Below are positions 34,890 through 46,700 of a stretch of DNA of 64,000 nucleotides, piece after piece. The stretch's first letter is position 1; every line of letters starts with the position of its first letter. Source of the DNA: Phlebopus portentosus. Taxonomy: Eukaryota > Basidiomycota > Agaricomycetes > Boletales > Boletinellaceae. Location: NCBI GenBank assembly GCA_037892935.1, contig JAYXKI010000008.1, positions 310,001-374,000 on the forward strand. Direction: 5' to 3'. The notes under the pieces were generated by a model, which worked only from the letters and a program-made list of their open reading frames with translations, did no database searches and had not been told where the DNA came from. Both the position numbers and the translations under genes were made by a program.

Positions 34890-37064
34890 TCACGATGGCC
34901 TCTGATCAGCTGGAGGGCGACCATCCGTGATCAGGTCGAGATCGGAGACTGTATAGTTCCCGAAGCAGTCAAAGGCGAAATCGACTTCAGCAAGTCGTGT
35001 CCTCATCGCACTGATAAACTCGCTCAGAGGACAGAGCCCATTCTCGTCCTCGGGACAACCGATTATCCCCGTAAGTGGAACGACTGCATCGTTCAAAAGC
35101 CAGCGGATTTGCCTTGGTACCTGTAAAGCCGGACAAAACATGGCCTGTCCTACTAGTTGCGATGCGAAAGGAGCGATTTGATTGACGAAATATGTCTTTG
35201 CAAAATAAGCTTCTTGTGTTGTAATGATATGACATGAGACGCCCTACCTGATTCTCTGGGGTGTGATCGGTTGGCAGTGGCCCATTACCCGCGAGCGAGG
35301 TAAAGTTCAGAGCCACAGTGACTATAAAGATCGTCTATGAGCAAAATGAGAGGATGAAAGAGCAGAACGAATCGCACTAGATGCGATTGTATTATCGTGA
35401 GTGGCATCAGCATAAATCGGCTGGTCTAGAGGGAACGTGATATTGCTGTCCGTAATGGTCGCATTCGTTGAAGTATTATGCACCGATATTGGCGTCTGCG
35501 TGAGGCGTGCAACAAGTTCTTGAACGTAACCAATGCCGAAAGCTGCGGCAGTCGGATTGCCTGGTCCGTTTGCATACCAGAAGCTCAGGTCTGAACCATA
35601 GTAAGTATCAGTCTGACAACGACGCGTCGCTTGTGAATGTAACGTACCGAGGAAGTACTCGAAACCTTTCCACTCTTCTTCCGTGAAAAGATCGCAGAAA
35701 GCAGATGTTCCCAAAGCATTGGTCTGAATTACTGGCGTAAAATATGGAACACATTATATCTTTTCGTACCAATCACGTACTTCATACGCACACAGCTCCT
35801 GCATCCCCACAAGGTCTGATGTGGCGAGATTGAGCCCTTCAATCTGCGGAGAGAGACGTGCCAGAGCATCTTGAAGATATATGTCCCGCCATTTACTCGC
35901 CATTGATCCGCCGAGGCTGCTAATGTCTGATCTGTCGCGGTTAGCGCAATTTGGTGCCAGAGTGTTGTTATTCCCGACAACACTATTCTCGATCGTAATC
36001 ACTCGTCGGTAATTAGTTAAGTAGTCAGGAATGCCAAAGAAACCAGCTGCGAAATTATCACTGGAAAAGGAGATAAGTGGACAACATGTAGCGGCATAAG
36101 ATCATGACTCACGTCGATTGTAACATCCGCACTTGAGAGGTGGTGCGGAAGACAGGCAGCCCAGTAAAATGTTTAAGAAGTTCACCGTATTTCACTCGGA
36201 ACGAGACGCCAAGGTCAAACCTAAAAGGATAAATACTAGTATATATTGCAGACTGTTAGAGATAACTTACAGCTGCTGACGTCCAAATGGCGTCAAGATT
36301 TCAGCACCCATCTGAAGCACGTTCACAAGTCGGTCGTCGCATCAGACAAATGAAACTGGTTGAGCTTCTTGATCCATACTTTATAAACCCATGTATTAAG
36401 GAATGCAAGGTCCCTCGTAGCGGTAAAGCCAGTTTCGGAAGTAGCTGCATTGTGCAACTTTGTAGCAAACGCAGCGGGAAGAGAGCCCAATGTCGGGTAT
36501 CTTGCTCCTAGATCGACCGAAAACTTCAAATTCCAGAACATTCATTTAAGATGAATACCGGTCTTACCGTGACGATAAAGCAGATGAATCTGTGTCAGCT
36601 CACATCCTTCCGGAATGAGCTGACTGGCTTCAGGGAGACCAAGAGAGTCAACCGAAAACATCGGCGCAAGGTTCGCGAGAGAACGCAGAACATTGAAGGA
36701 AGTTTTATTGTCGAACGTCGACGGACTCAAAAGTGGAAGCGCGTTCTCGATCTTTGGCACAGATGTTGCAGTAGCGATTAGTTCAGCTTCATCACCAGCT
36801 ATGAAATGGAGTTAGAAGATTTGACATAGTCAGCGTAATTTGTATGGACGTACTTGGTGTCGGCCCGGCAAAGCCGACAACTGATGCATCGGGAAAGAAA
36901 GAATCCAAGTCAGATGCTGCATTGGTTGCATTTGGTACTGGGAAAATGGCGCTGATTGTGGCTCCAGCGAAAGAAGATGCTTTGAGCTCAGCACGTTCAA
37001 ACACGTTCGCCGCGAAGACACCCTTAGCGAGTAGCAGATAAAGAGATGAATGGTTTACAAGCAT
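34890..37064 (-). CDS. secreted histidine acid phosphatase (phytase-like), copy A
   Basis: Hydrolyses phosphomonoesters outside the cell; some family members are phytases. Start MLVNHSSLYLLLAKGVFAAN (signal peptide; an upstream in-frame ATG exists). The catalytic motif is LLYRHG joined to ARYPT across an intron that splits the Gly codon (CAC G|GA). Downstream are ILTPFGRQQL, GLPVFRTTSQVRMLQS, NFAAGFFGIPDY, AFCDLFTEEEWKGFEYFLG (tandem of the family's alpha-domain) and GPGNPTAAAFGIGYVQEL. The proton-donor HD motif is ADATHDNTI. It ends LITDGRPPADQRPS. About nine introns and several N-glycosylation sites. It is a paralogue of the gene at 48736-51056 with the same exon pattern. Phytase versus general acid phosphatase cannot be decided. 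Confidence 0.9.
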
Positions 37065-37555
37065 GTTTGAGACACCGAGGAAAAGTGCGGGTAGAGGAGA
37101 TCCATTCATTCCCTTATAACGCTTCGCGACACCTCGACGTTAGGTACCCACTTCCGGGCCGTAGCGGTGGAAGGTATTCGAGAGAAGCTGAGGCTGAATA
37201 TTCTGAAAGGTCGGACGAGGAACGTGCGTGGTTAGAGAGCGCCCTCTCGCCATACAGTAAGCATCGTGCATATGGTTCAGAAATTCTTGCGTTCATATCT
37301 TTTCTTTCGGTGAATGCGATAGGAGACAAAGTTGGGATGGATCTGATTCTGATTTCGCGCCAAGCCAAAGCTACAGGAAAAGGTGCTCAAGCGACCCCGT
37401 GATTTTTACAGGTTCAAGTCGGAAAGTGCCGAAGTTACACCTACACGACGACGAACTTAAGTTAAGATGTATCGATTCAGCCAAGTTCGTTCCTCTACAC
37501 CAACAACATCTCTGTGCCAGCTCGAAAGTAATCTTGATATATATTAGCAGCTGTG
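37065..37555. promoter_or_regulatory. divergent promoter between phosphatase A and the secreted Cys-rich gene
   Basis: 491 bp between two start codons in head-to-head orientation. An AT-rich TATATATTAG lies about 10-20 bp before the plus-strand ATG at 37556. The 118-codon frame at 37046-37402 is judged spurious because it overlaps the coding antisense and has no features. Confidence 0.4.
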
Positions 37556-38680
37556 ATGAAGCTCCTACTCTCTTTGGTGTTCCTCTTCTTCGCCCTCAGC
37601 TTTGAGTCTGCTTTTGCTGCTGCTCGACCTGGTGGCAGCAAGCATTTTCATTCTGCTCGCAGCCCAGCACGGGGCCATGTCCCCAAGAATAAATTCCATT
37701 CGAGCTCTTTTCACGGCTCTGGCTCAAAGAACTGGACTTCTAATGCTTTCCCGGAACGTTATAAAGACGCTTATTCAAACTATACCTCTAGTACTGCTTC
37801 CTCGGTGGCACCTCACCGGCTGCAAAGTGCACCTGCCAAGTCCCATCATCACTCTAGAAGAAACTCCTTTAATTCTCTTGGTTATCATCCTTCTGGTATA
37901 AAGACAGCGCATGGTATACATCCTAAGTCACCTTCTCCAACTCGACCGACTTCTGTGTCTAGCAGTTCTCGTATGAATAGGTCAACGAAAACGAAACGCT
38001 CTCCTCTGAATACGGCTCCTACTCCCGCTCCAACTGCAGATGGTTCTTCTGATAGGACAGTTTACATCAATGATGAGGATGACTTCGCGCTATTGTTGCC
38101 AAACATTCCTGGAGGTAGGTAACAATCAGGCTTACTCGGTCGGAAACGTTATTGACTACTTGAGAAGAACTTATCTCGGACGCCGAATCGGACGGAGTGT
38201 CATTCTGTATGTCAGGCGGATGTCTAAGAGCGATGCCGGATGGGTTCATTACTGCGGCCGCGGTAGAAAGAGCACCTGACGGCGCCTCATGGGTTCAGGT
38301 GAATTTCAGATTCCTTCTCAGCGGACTCCATGATTGATTGAGTGATCGGATAGGTTACGGGTTGCATTGACCCATCGAAGTCCACGCTCTCCTCTTCGGA
38401 TTCTGGCGGACAATTTGACGTTCGTTTCCCCAATGGTGCTCAATGTACCTTTGGAGGGTACGGGGTCAGCTTCATCGAGCAGTGAGTGGGTTTATTTCCT
38501 TCTGATCGGTTATTATAATACCTTTCTAGGGTTGAGCCTTCCGCAAATCGGTTTTGCCTTCGCTGTTGCGCGAATGAGAATGACCAAACTAACTGCAATT
38601 CGCATCAAGACCGAGCAGGATGTCTTATCGCCATCCCAGGAACATATGATTTCCCGGACAAGGGCGTATCCTGCGCCTAA
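37556..38680 (+). CDS. secreted Ser/His-rich protein with Cys-rich C-terminal domain
   Basis: The start is taken as the ATG at 37556 (a GTG precedes it). Signal peptide MKLLLSLVFLFFALSFESAFA, then about 140 residues rich in Ser, His, Thr and Pro. After DDFALLLPNIPGG an intron leads to ISDAESDGVSFC with CMSGGCLRAMPDGFITAAAV. A further exon reads VTGCIDPSKSTLSSSDSGGQ and FDVRFPNGAQCTFGGYGVSF, then after a GTGAGT intron the end EPSANRFCLRCCANENDQTN, CNSHQDRAGCLIAIPGTYDF, PDKGVSCA and TAA at 38678-38680. The C-terminal ~130-residue Cys-rich module looks like a conserved Agaricomycete secreted domain of unknown function. Splice sites fit consensus. Confidence 0.7.
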
Positions 38681-39147
38681 GTACTAAACCTGGGCATTAT
38701 TCCAGAATGATTTTCTACGCCCCTGAACTTTTTTCCCGCTTCACATTGGATTCCTGATTCTATTGCTATATCAATACCCTGTACGCGCTTGTCTACATTT
38801 CGCTATCTGCAACAGTCATCCGCGTTCTTGTATTTGATCACGACTATCTTGCGTTATAAAGCTTAATTTAATCGCCGCCATGATGAGGAAAGGACACTCG
38901 AGCATTATACCATGTAGTCTTCGCCAATGTACTTCTGACGTTTCTGACGGAGACATTTATGGACTGATCTTATCACGGCTATTGCCGGTCGATTGGCGAC
39001 GCGTCGTGACGCGTCCGAAACTCACGACTTCTTTGGTCGTCCACGACCACGGCTTCCATCAGCACGCACAGCTTGACCTGAAACCATCACCCACGCCGTA
39101 TCGTTGAACTAGGAAAATATTCATGGACGCGTCTTTTGTACTCGTGA
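38681..39147. other. intergenic / promoter of GH5 gene
   Basis: No credible frame. A possible ATG at 39123 does not join the first GH5 exon in frame, so the true first exon of the GH5 gene could lie here. Confidence 0.4.
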
Positions 39148-42106
39148 ATGATGGTTCCGCAAGCACTTCAGAGCTGTCTCCCTCTTCGGTATGTTGGCGA
39201 TTCTCACGTTGGATTTTTTTTTTTTCGATTCTTTATTCTGAAAGACTTTGATACCCAGAACACGTCAAGGTCCCCGGTAGACCAACAACACCCTCCTTAT
39301 GCTCATGATTGGCGGGAGAGTACGACGGGCGGTCTGCGGATAAGTGGGAGACACTTCGTAGATAAGTATGGACGGGTGTGCGGGCTGCATGGCGTCAACT
39401 TGTCAGGGGCATGCAAAACGTATGTAGCAGATTTCGTCATGAATCTGGAGTGAAATTTAAATTCTGAATCCACGATTCTTGTCCGTAAGGCCTACCAATG
39501 ACGATCATGCTATATTTCCTGAACGGCATGAACATGTTACCTTTGTTGGAAGGCCCTTCCCTCTTGAAGAGGCTCCGGAGCACTTTGCGCGGCTCAGAAG
39601 ATGGGGATTGACATTCAGTACGTTACGCTACTTGAACTTCATTTTCATTCAATATTGAAGTCGTTGTATAGTCAGATTCCTGGTTACATGGGAAGCCATT
39701 GAACATACAGCTCCGTATGTTGACCACGCATTATTCGCAATGTTGTTTCTTACTCTGTCCTCAGAGGCGTCTATGATTACGACTACCTAGAATACCTCAA
39801 GTCTCTCCTTTCTCTCCTCCCGGAATTTGGTCTTGTCGCATTCGTGGTGATGCACCAAGATGTATGGTCGCGATACACGGGTGGGTCTGGTGCTCCCGCC
39901 TGGACGGTCGCAGAAGTCGGATTTGACATCCATAAGATCGAGGATGCAGGCGCTGCTTGGTTGAAGGGCGTGCGTGGCGGCGGGCACACGGAGGACGAGC
40001 GAGGACTTTGGCCATGCGGGTATCAGAAGCTGGCTGCTGCGACTGTTGCGACGTGTTTCTGGGCGGGAGACACTTTCGCCCCGAAGTTGATGGTCCACGG
40101 TATATCAGTTCAACAATTCCTCCAGGAGAGGTACTTGAAAGCTTGGGAGGTACTTGCGGGTACCGTTGGCAGGTTGGAAGGCGTTATTGGTTTCCAGGTA
40201 GGATTGAAAATATCTGATTTCTTCCATTTTACTCATATAGTGAGTTGTATTCCTACAGATGATGAATGAGCCTCATCGAGGTTACATCAATGCATCGTCA
40301 ATGCACTGCTTCGACTACAATACCGATCTGCATCTAGCACACGTCCGTACGTTTTTATCAGCATTCTTCCCAATTTTTATACTTAATAAACTCGAAAGCT
40401 TCACCTCTCCAATCCTTCGCCCTCGGGGCCGGGCACCCTCAGAGAGTCCCTCACTATACTCGCTCCTTCCCAATGCCTACAAAATTGACAGGTTACGAAC
40501 TTCTAAACGTCGAGGAGATCAACGTATGGCGAGAAGATGGCCCTACCGAAGGGCAATGCTTATGGGAAATGCATGGAGTTTGGGGCTGGGATAAACGGAA
40601 GAATGAGGCTGTTGCACTTAGAGAGAGTTACTTCCAGAAGCATCCCACGGCTGATAGAAAGGTGGGTGATCTCGACACTCGCTTCGCCGAATTCACTTTT
40701 TGAGATGATCGACAGGTGGACTGGTATACGGATTTCTACTATCCATTGGCCTTGAAGTGGGCCGAAAGAGTGCGCACCGTTTCGTCGCCAGATAAGATGG
40801 TTTTCCTGGAACCGATCCCTAACGAGGTAAGCTCGATGAACTTGGATTTCATTCCTTCTGTTCGCTAAGCGTGTTCTCAGTTTTGTCCGTCATCTTGGAC
40901 GGTGGATCGACGGCCACCAAATATGGTCTTCGCACCTCATTGGTAACTTACAATACCTTTTCCCGGTCTTTCATCACTTATATGCATTTCATGAAGGTAC
41001 GATCTAAATGGACTATTCAAGAAAGCATTCGGAGATTTCTCCGTCAACGTACAGGGTCTCGCGCGTGTAAGTTCTACGAAAGACTCTATAATTACTCTGA
41101 ACAAACACCTTTTGACAGGGTATGTTTGTCCTAAATGCCTTCTATTGGGGCCAGCATGGAGCAAGGGAGAATTTCTCTCTTCAAATGCGGAATATCGTCG
41201 AAGCGGCCTACAAGGTTCTTGGTGAAACGCCGGTCGTTATCGGAGAATGTGGTATACCAATGGACATGAAGTACGTATCGGCACGTCTGAGACTAATTGA
41301 GATTGCTCATATATTTGGTTACCAAGTCACCGGGAAGCATTCAGGACAAACGACTTCACATGGCAAGCTCGAATGATGGACGCGATGATCACAGGCTTGG
41401 AGAGGAGTCTCGTCGGGTATACGTGCGTATCCTTTTCCGTCCTCCTTCATCATCGGCTTTCTTACACGCGGTTGAAAATAGGCTATGGAACTACAACCCA
41501 GACAGTGACGACAAACACGGGGACTACTGGAACGGAGAGAACTTCTCGTGGTTCAGTCGAAGTCGCGCTTATCCGAACCCGAGTCTTGAACAGACTTCAG
41601 AGAGCCTGGATAAAGGCGGGCGAATTTTGCGAGCCGTCATTAGGCCGTACCCTGCTAAGGTGGCTGGTATACCGATGAAGTTCAACTATGAGATGAATAC
41701 AGGGAGATTCGAGTTCGAATGGGCCATCCCAACTTCATCCCCTTCGCAGGCGTCATCAGCTTGGGCTTCAATTTCGCCACCACTAGATATCACAGACCAT
41801 AAGCTCACCTCGAACAAAACCTTAATATTCCTCCCCTCCATGCTCGTACAAAGGGGGCGGAAGATCCTTGTTAAGGGCCTGTCCCAAGACGACGGGTATG
41901 AATATGACGAGACGCACCAGACTCTGACCATTAGTACGGAAGATAACACTCCGGGAAAGGTCCACCGCGTCGAAGTCAGCCTCGATCCGCCGTTAGATAG
42001 CATGTTCGTCGTCAATACATTCTGGAGTGACTTTAAAGGATGGATTGTTGCGTTTGTAGTCGCTCTTTATGCTATTCTCTTTTATGTGAGATCGTCCACC
42101 GATTAG
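39148..42106 (+). CDS. GH5 glucosylceramidase / steryl-beta-glucosidase-like enzyme
   Basis: Hydrolyses glucosylceramide or steryl glucoside (EGCrP1/EGCrP2 and Sgl1 type). Start uncertain: the first solid exon begins about 39245 (DFDTQNTSRSP), and LRISGRHFVDKYGRVCGLHG plus VNLSGACKT matches the family N-terminus. Other landmarks are FARLRRWGLTFIRFLVTWE, FGLVAFVVMHQDVWSRYTGG, the acid/base motif MMNEPHRGYI, LGAGHPQRVPHYTRSFPMPT, VFLEPIPNE and the nucleophile motif VVIGECGIPMDM. Then TLWNYNPDSDDKHGDYWNGE and a C-terminal beta domain follow. The extreme C-terminus has one hydrophobic helix (WIVAFVVALYAILFY), a possible membrane anchor. About ten introns. Confidence 0.85.
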
Positions 42107-43422
42107 AAGTAGCAGTATAGATATAATCTGGGTTGCCTTGCTTCTTCGATTTATGATAATGTAATACGAGAAGCAGAATTTTCATATGTGCAGCGATCCA
42201 TCCATTTTGATGGACGAGCATAGACTGGTTACAGGTCGAGCTTGGATCAAAAACATATTACCAGTCCTGCACCGTTGCTTACCTCTGATTTAGGTACGAA
42301 ATACTATGTGGCACGCGTCGAGAGTAGCCACTACGCCTTCCTTTCGTCCTCCCTATTCAAAATGGCGCTCGAATTGATTTTCGATATGACGAGCCTCGGG
42401 GAAGTAGTTCTACGATAATCCAAAATGAATTATCGAATGCGCCGTCAAGTGTATTAGACATGGGCAAAGGGAAGGAATTCAAGTGAGTATATTGCTTGCT
42501 ACTTGTTGGATATAGTTCAGTGTCCGCTGACCTTTTCTAGGAATGAGAAAATAAGGACGAGAAAATACGATAGATTCTGACACGCACGATTTCTTAGCTG
42601 TAACTCTACCGCTTTGTCGCCGTTCTGTATTTGTTTCCCTATGTCAGCAATCAAAAGTGTCACCTCAAGCTGTAATTGTCTGATTGACGGATTTGAAGGA
42701 CAATAGAACCGCTGTAGGTCGGCATTTCCTACGACGATCCATTTTTACAGACTAAAATTCTTCCGGTGGTACTCAGGTGTTTGCAGCCATTTCAACAGGA
42801 AATTCCATGATACATGTGTCCAGCCTTATTTGCTCACTATGCAAAAGTATAGGGTAGCTCTAACTCACCTTCTACTACTATTATAAACTTATAGAAATAT
42901 CCCACATCAACTCATAATCTGACAGTAACTTACTCTTTTATAGATGGCATATAGCAATGTGCACCTAGGTAAGCTAGTATAAAATCTTATACTAGATAGG
43001 CTGGTCAAAACCTGTACCTAATACTCTAAAGAGGAGAGGGAATCCACACTATAGAAGAGCATCAGTGTAGCAGAAAAAGTGGTTTTTTCTACTGCAGGGC
43101 AGAACTTGATTTTAAGGAAGTCAACTCTCTACAAGCCAAATTTTAGGGCTTAATTGTACTGTGGATGGCCCAAACCTGAGAAGCCAAGTCTTGGATTCTC
43201 TTGTCCAGAGGACTAAAGGAACAGCAAGTGCCTCTGGACAGGCTGGCATGTGAATGATATACCAAAAGTCTAAAGTATTCATCTCGGAAGTATACTGTAA
43301 TTAGAAGTCTACTAATTGAAAGACAAGTTGTTGAAAGAGGTGGTTAGATCACGTGATCCTACATCGGAGAGGCTTGCCTCCGTCTTCTATCCAAACCAGA
43401 AAGTAAAATCAAAACGGCGAGC
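42107..43422. other. 1.3-kb AT-rich gene-free stretch
   Basis: No gene is recognised. The part from about 42580 to 43330 is visibly more AT-rich than its surroundings and holds a perfect 8-bp inverted repeat (TAGTATAA/TTATACTA, 42975-42994). It may be a degraded element, but no transposase or terminal repeats were found. Confidence 0.5.
42975..42994. repeat. perfect 8-bp inverted repeat with 4-nt loop
   Basis: TAGTATAA, loop AATC, TTATACTA. Exact hairpin in AT-rich intergenic DNA. No function inferred. Confidence 0.7.
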
Positions 43423-45384
43423 ATGGATGTCGACGTGCCAGATGTGGCCGTTGAGGATGCGGTCCCGACATCAGCTCAGATTGAGTCCTCAATCAAGGCG
43501 GAAGGGAAGAAACCTTTAGTGGTACGTATCGATGAAGCGCATCCCTTTGACTTGGAGGCGTACAACGCTAGCTACAGCGGTGAGCTTAACAACAAAATTA
43601 CCTTGTCTCAAAAGAATCGTCTCATGAAAGACACTTTGCAAAGATCGAACTGCGGTATTTCGTTTATTGTATATACTCGAAGTCTGTCCTTCCCTCAAGG
43701 AGGCGGCGTTCCGATTAGTCGAACGACGTATTAAGGCAGGAAGGGACGTTTCGGCCTACCAAAGGGCCCTGATTATATACACTGGTCGCCTGCCTGGTGA
43801 CACGCCAGATGAAGAAGTTGACATGGATTGGATCGAGAGTACGAATGCGAGTAATACTAGCGAACGGAACAAGCTGGAGGTGGAGCTGAAGACGTATACG
43901 AGCAATATGATTAAGGAGAGCATTCGAGTATGTATGAGTTCCCTCTCTGTTGCAGACGTGTGGTGATAGTGATGATGATAATTAGATGGCTCATCGGGAT
44001 TTAGGCAACTTCTATAGATCAATCGGCGACGATAACGCAGCGCTCAAGCACTACGCAAAGTCTCGAGAATTCTGTACCGCGACGCAACACGTCCTAGATA
44101 TGTCTCTAACTGTTCTAGAGGTTCGTCTTTTCTCTTTTTCATCTAATTCATCCTTAAGCATCTCATATACACCTAGCTCCTAATTGAGCAACGCAATTAC
44201 TCGCATATAAACACATACGTTTTCAAAGCGGATGCTGCACTCGATGTGGCAGCTAATTCTGGTACAGCCGGGTCCTCCGGGAATTCCCAGTCTTCTGGAG
44301 CAACGCAGTTACACAAGAAGACTACTGCACCGTCTGGAGAAAGGGAGAAGGTGCAGACGAAGCTTGACGTCGCCACAGCAATCGCGTACCTCGGACAAGG
44401 GAACTATGAGCGTGCTGCGACGTGTTTCTTGAAGCTCGGTGCGCCGAAGACTTTGGAAGACTGGAATGGCAAGGTACGCCAATTTTTCCGAACATTTTTT
44501 TACTATCAATTCATTAAATCGACGTAGATTATCACTCCTTCAGATATCGCGATATACGGAACGCTATGCGCAATGGCAACTCTGACGCGTGGCGCGATCA
44601 AAGCCCAGCTCCTCGAGAGCGAGACCTTCGCGATTTATCTCGAACAAGAACCATACGTACGCGAGCTTGTGAATGCGTACATAGGGAGCAAGTTCAAAGA
44701 CGTCTTAGAACTGCTCGAGAGATACTCCGTTCGTCTTATTTCTTCAATCTATCGTCTTCGCAGTCTCACTCGCATAATTCCATCATTCGTATTTGTGATC
44801 AGGCCCGCCACCTCCTCGACGTCCACCTCAGTAACCACATCAACGACCTCACGAACCTCATTCGGGACCGCGCACTTGTACTCTACTTCCAACCCTTCGC
44901 GTCGGTCAAGTTGCACAAAATGGCTGCAGCCTTTGGATTACCTCTAGACGAGCTCGAGAAGCACGTCGTCGCACTCATTCAGAGCGGGAAGATCAACGGG
45001 AGGGTGGATAGTCGGAATAAGGTATGGCGAGATTACGAAACATTTTCATTGTATACGGATTGATTCTGACTTCTTATTTCTTAGATATTGAAAGCGAGTG
45101 TTGTGGACCAACGCGCTGCCCTCTTCGCTCGTGCGGCACAAGCTGGCACGGACATCCAAGGAACGAATAGGAAGTTACTACTTCGTATGCGACTGTGCGT
45201 AGCTTTCTCACTTAAATATATCTTCCTTCAAGTAATATCCGCTTATTGACTCCGTTCATTCGGTTTGACCGTTATTAGACAAGAAGCAGACCTCATCGTC
45301 AAGCCTCCAAAGAGCCGAGACCACTTTCCGAGCCAAAACACCATGATCTTCTCCCCTGAACAGTTCGGGATTGAGGTGCAGTGA
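43423..45384 (+). CDS. COP9 signalosome complex subunit 1
   Basis: PCI-domain subunit of the COP9 signalosome, which removes NEDD8 from cullin-RING ligases; it acts in nucleus and cytosol. Start [17 protein letters not shown], then [11 protein letters not shown] and, across a 60-odd-nt intron (about 43580-43645), [20 protein letters not shown]. Helical repeats follow: [40 protein letters not shown] and ATCFLKLG. The PCI region has [38 protein letters not shown] and [20 protein letters not shown] with [12 protein letters not shown]. End [17 protein letters not shown] to the stop. About seven introns. The match to CSN1 rather than Rpn7 rests on the LEAY...G.TA.FRL.YI start. Confidence 0.88.
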
Positions 45385-45715
45385 CACGAAGGGTTCAATA
45401 AGTAATTATCAAGTGTTGAGATATACTTAGAGGATGATCGAGGCATTGTTCTTCAGAGTAATGACTATTGTCGATGCCGAAATGATGCATCACAAGTTTC
45501 TATAATCTTCAGGATGGCTGCGCGTTCATCTATTCATATGAATGCTAGAGTACGAGTCCTGCTGGTCGTATATTGCGGTTGCATAGTGGTCTCATCAGCC
45601 CATACATGCTTTTGTGCATTGCATTGAATCTAGCATGGTGGCGGAAAGGCAGAAGGATGAAATGATACATAAAGCATACCAACTCCGGGAAATAACAAGT
45701 AATGCAGTATCAAGT
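45385..45715. other. intergenic, convergent 3' ends
   Basis: Between the stops of the CSN1 gene and eL34. Nothing coding is visible. Confidence 0.5.
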
Positions 45716-46189
45716 CTACTTGCGGCCACCTGGCTTCTGTTGCTGCTTGATGAACTTCTTGACGATCTTCGCCTCTTCTACGAGGAATGCGCGCATGATG
45801 CTAATATAAAGGGAAACAGAACAGAGCGTCGTCAGTTCTATGAACAGGGAAGGGAAGATGGGATGGTAACGCACCGAGACTTGACACAGTCACCGCATCG
45901 CGAACCACCATATGCACGGCGCACGGTCTTGATTCGCTTCGACACGGTCGCGTATTTGCGCGGACGGAGAGCAGGGATCTATTCACACGGGAATCAGTAT
46001 TACTTCGACAGTACACTGAGTAAGACGTACACCAGGCAACGCAATCCCACAATCGCCGCACTTGGGTGCAGTGCCCGGTTTCTTAAGGTGGTGGTAGACG
46101 AGCTTCCCACCCGGAGTCTTTACGATGCGTCGTCGATTAGAGGTTGTGTTGTAGGGAGTGCGCTTGCGAATCGTTACGCGCTGGGCCAT
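45716..46189 (-). CDS. 60S ribosomal protein eL34
   Basis: Structural protein of the large cytosolic ribosomal subunit. The sequence MAQRVTIRKRTPYNTTSNRR with RIVKTPGGKLVYHHLKK and PKCGDCGIALPG is near-identical to eukaryotic L34; the Cys pairs bind zinc. After an intron come IPALRPRKYATVSKRIKTVR and AYGGSRCGDCVKSR, and after a second intron IMRAFLVEEAKIVKKFIKQQ QKPGGRK to the stop. About 115 residues, normal family length. Divergent from the GT69 gene. Confidence 0.95.
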
Positions 46190-46700
46190 GGCGAGAACTG
46201 AGAATGAAGTATGGAGTTAGCTGCCAGTTCATAAAGCCATGGTCGTCGTGTCGTTCGCAGCGAGTCCAATCCAGTTCTCAACCCTCCATTAAAGGATCCA
46301 GTTTCACTGCCCACCACTCCATTAAACACCATCACTTCAAATCCTCCATACCACGAACGAACACCACGAACCATATAAACCGCCTATACTCACATTACAG
46401 AAGAAAATGGCCTAAATCAACAAGAATCCATTAGCATCCATATTCTGAAAGGCATGATCTCAGCACACCTTTTTGTGTTGAGTGTACCGTTTGTCGCCGA
46501 GACTATTGCTTGCTTGCTTGAAGAACTTGAAGAAAGCGCGGGACAGCCAAGAGATGCTGTATAGTTCTGTTTCCCACGCACGATTGTCTCCCCGTTACAG
46601 AAATGGATCACATGATGTTGCCCAGCACCCGTCGATCACTTTCGGGGATCGCCCAGATCGCCCGGATCGCCAAGGTCTTGGTCTACCACTCACTGCCGCC
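46190..46700. promoter_or_regulatory. divergent promoter between eL34 and GT69 gene
   Basis: Holds both 5' regions. A degenerate tandem repeat, three copies of GATCGCC(C/A)(A/G), lies at about 46647-46672. No classic TATA box is evident. The plus-strand frame running through from 46482 is judged upstream of the real start. Confidence 0.45.

Noticed and set aside
37046..37402. 118-codon frame upstream of the secreted Cys-rich gene
   Set aside because: Overlaps the antisense of the phosphatase A start and promoter; no signal peptide or domain.
46482..46700. Upstream extension of the GT69 frame
   Set aside because: The ATG at 46701 has a strong Kozak context and is followed by the membrane helix; the extension is polar and repeat-derived (GATCGCC repeats).
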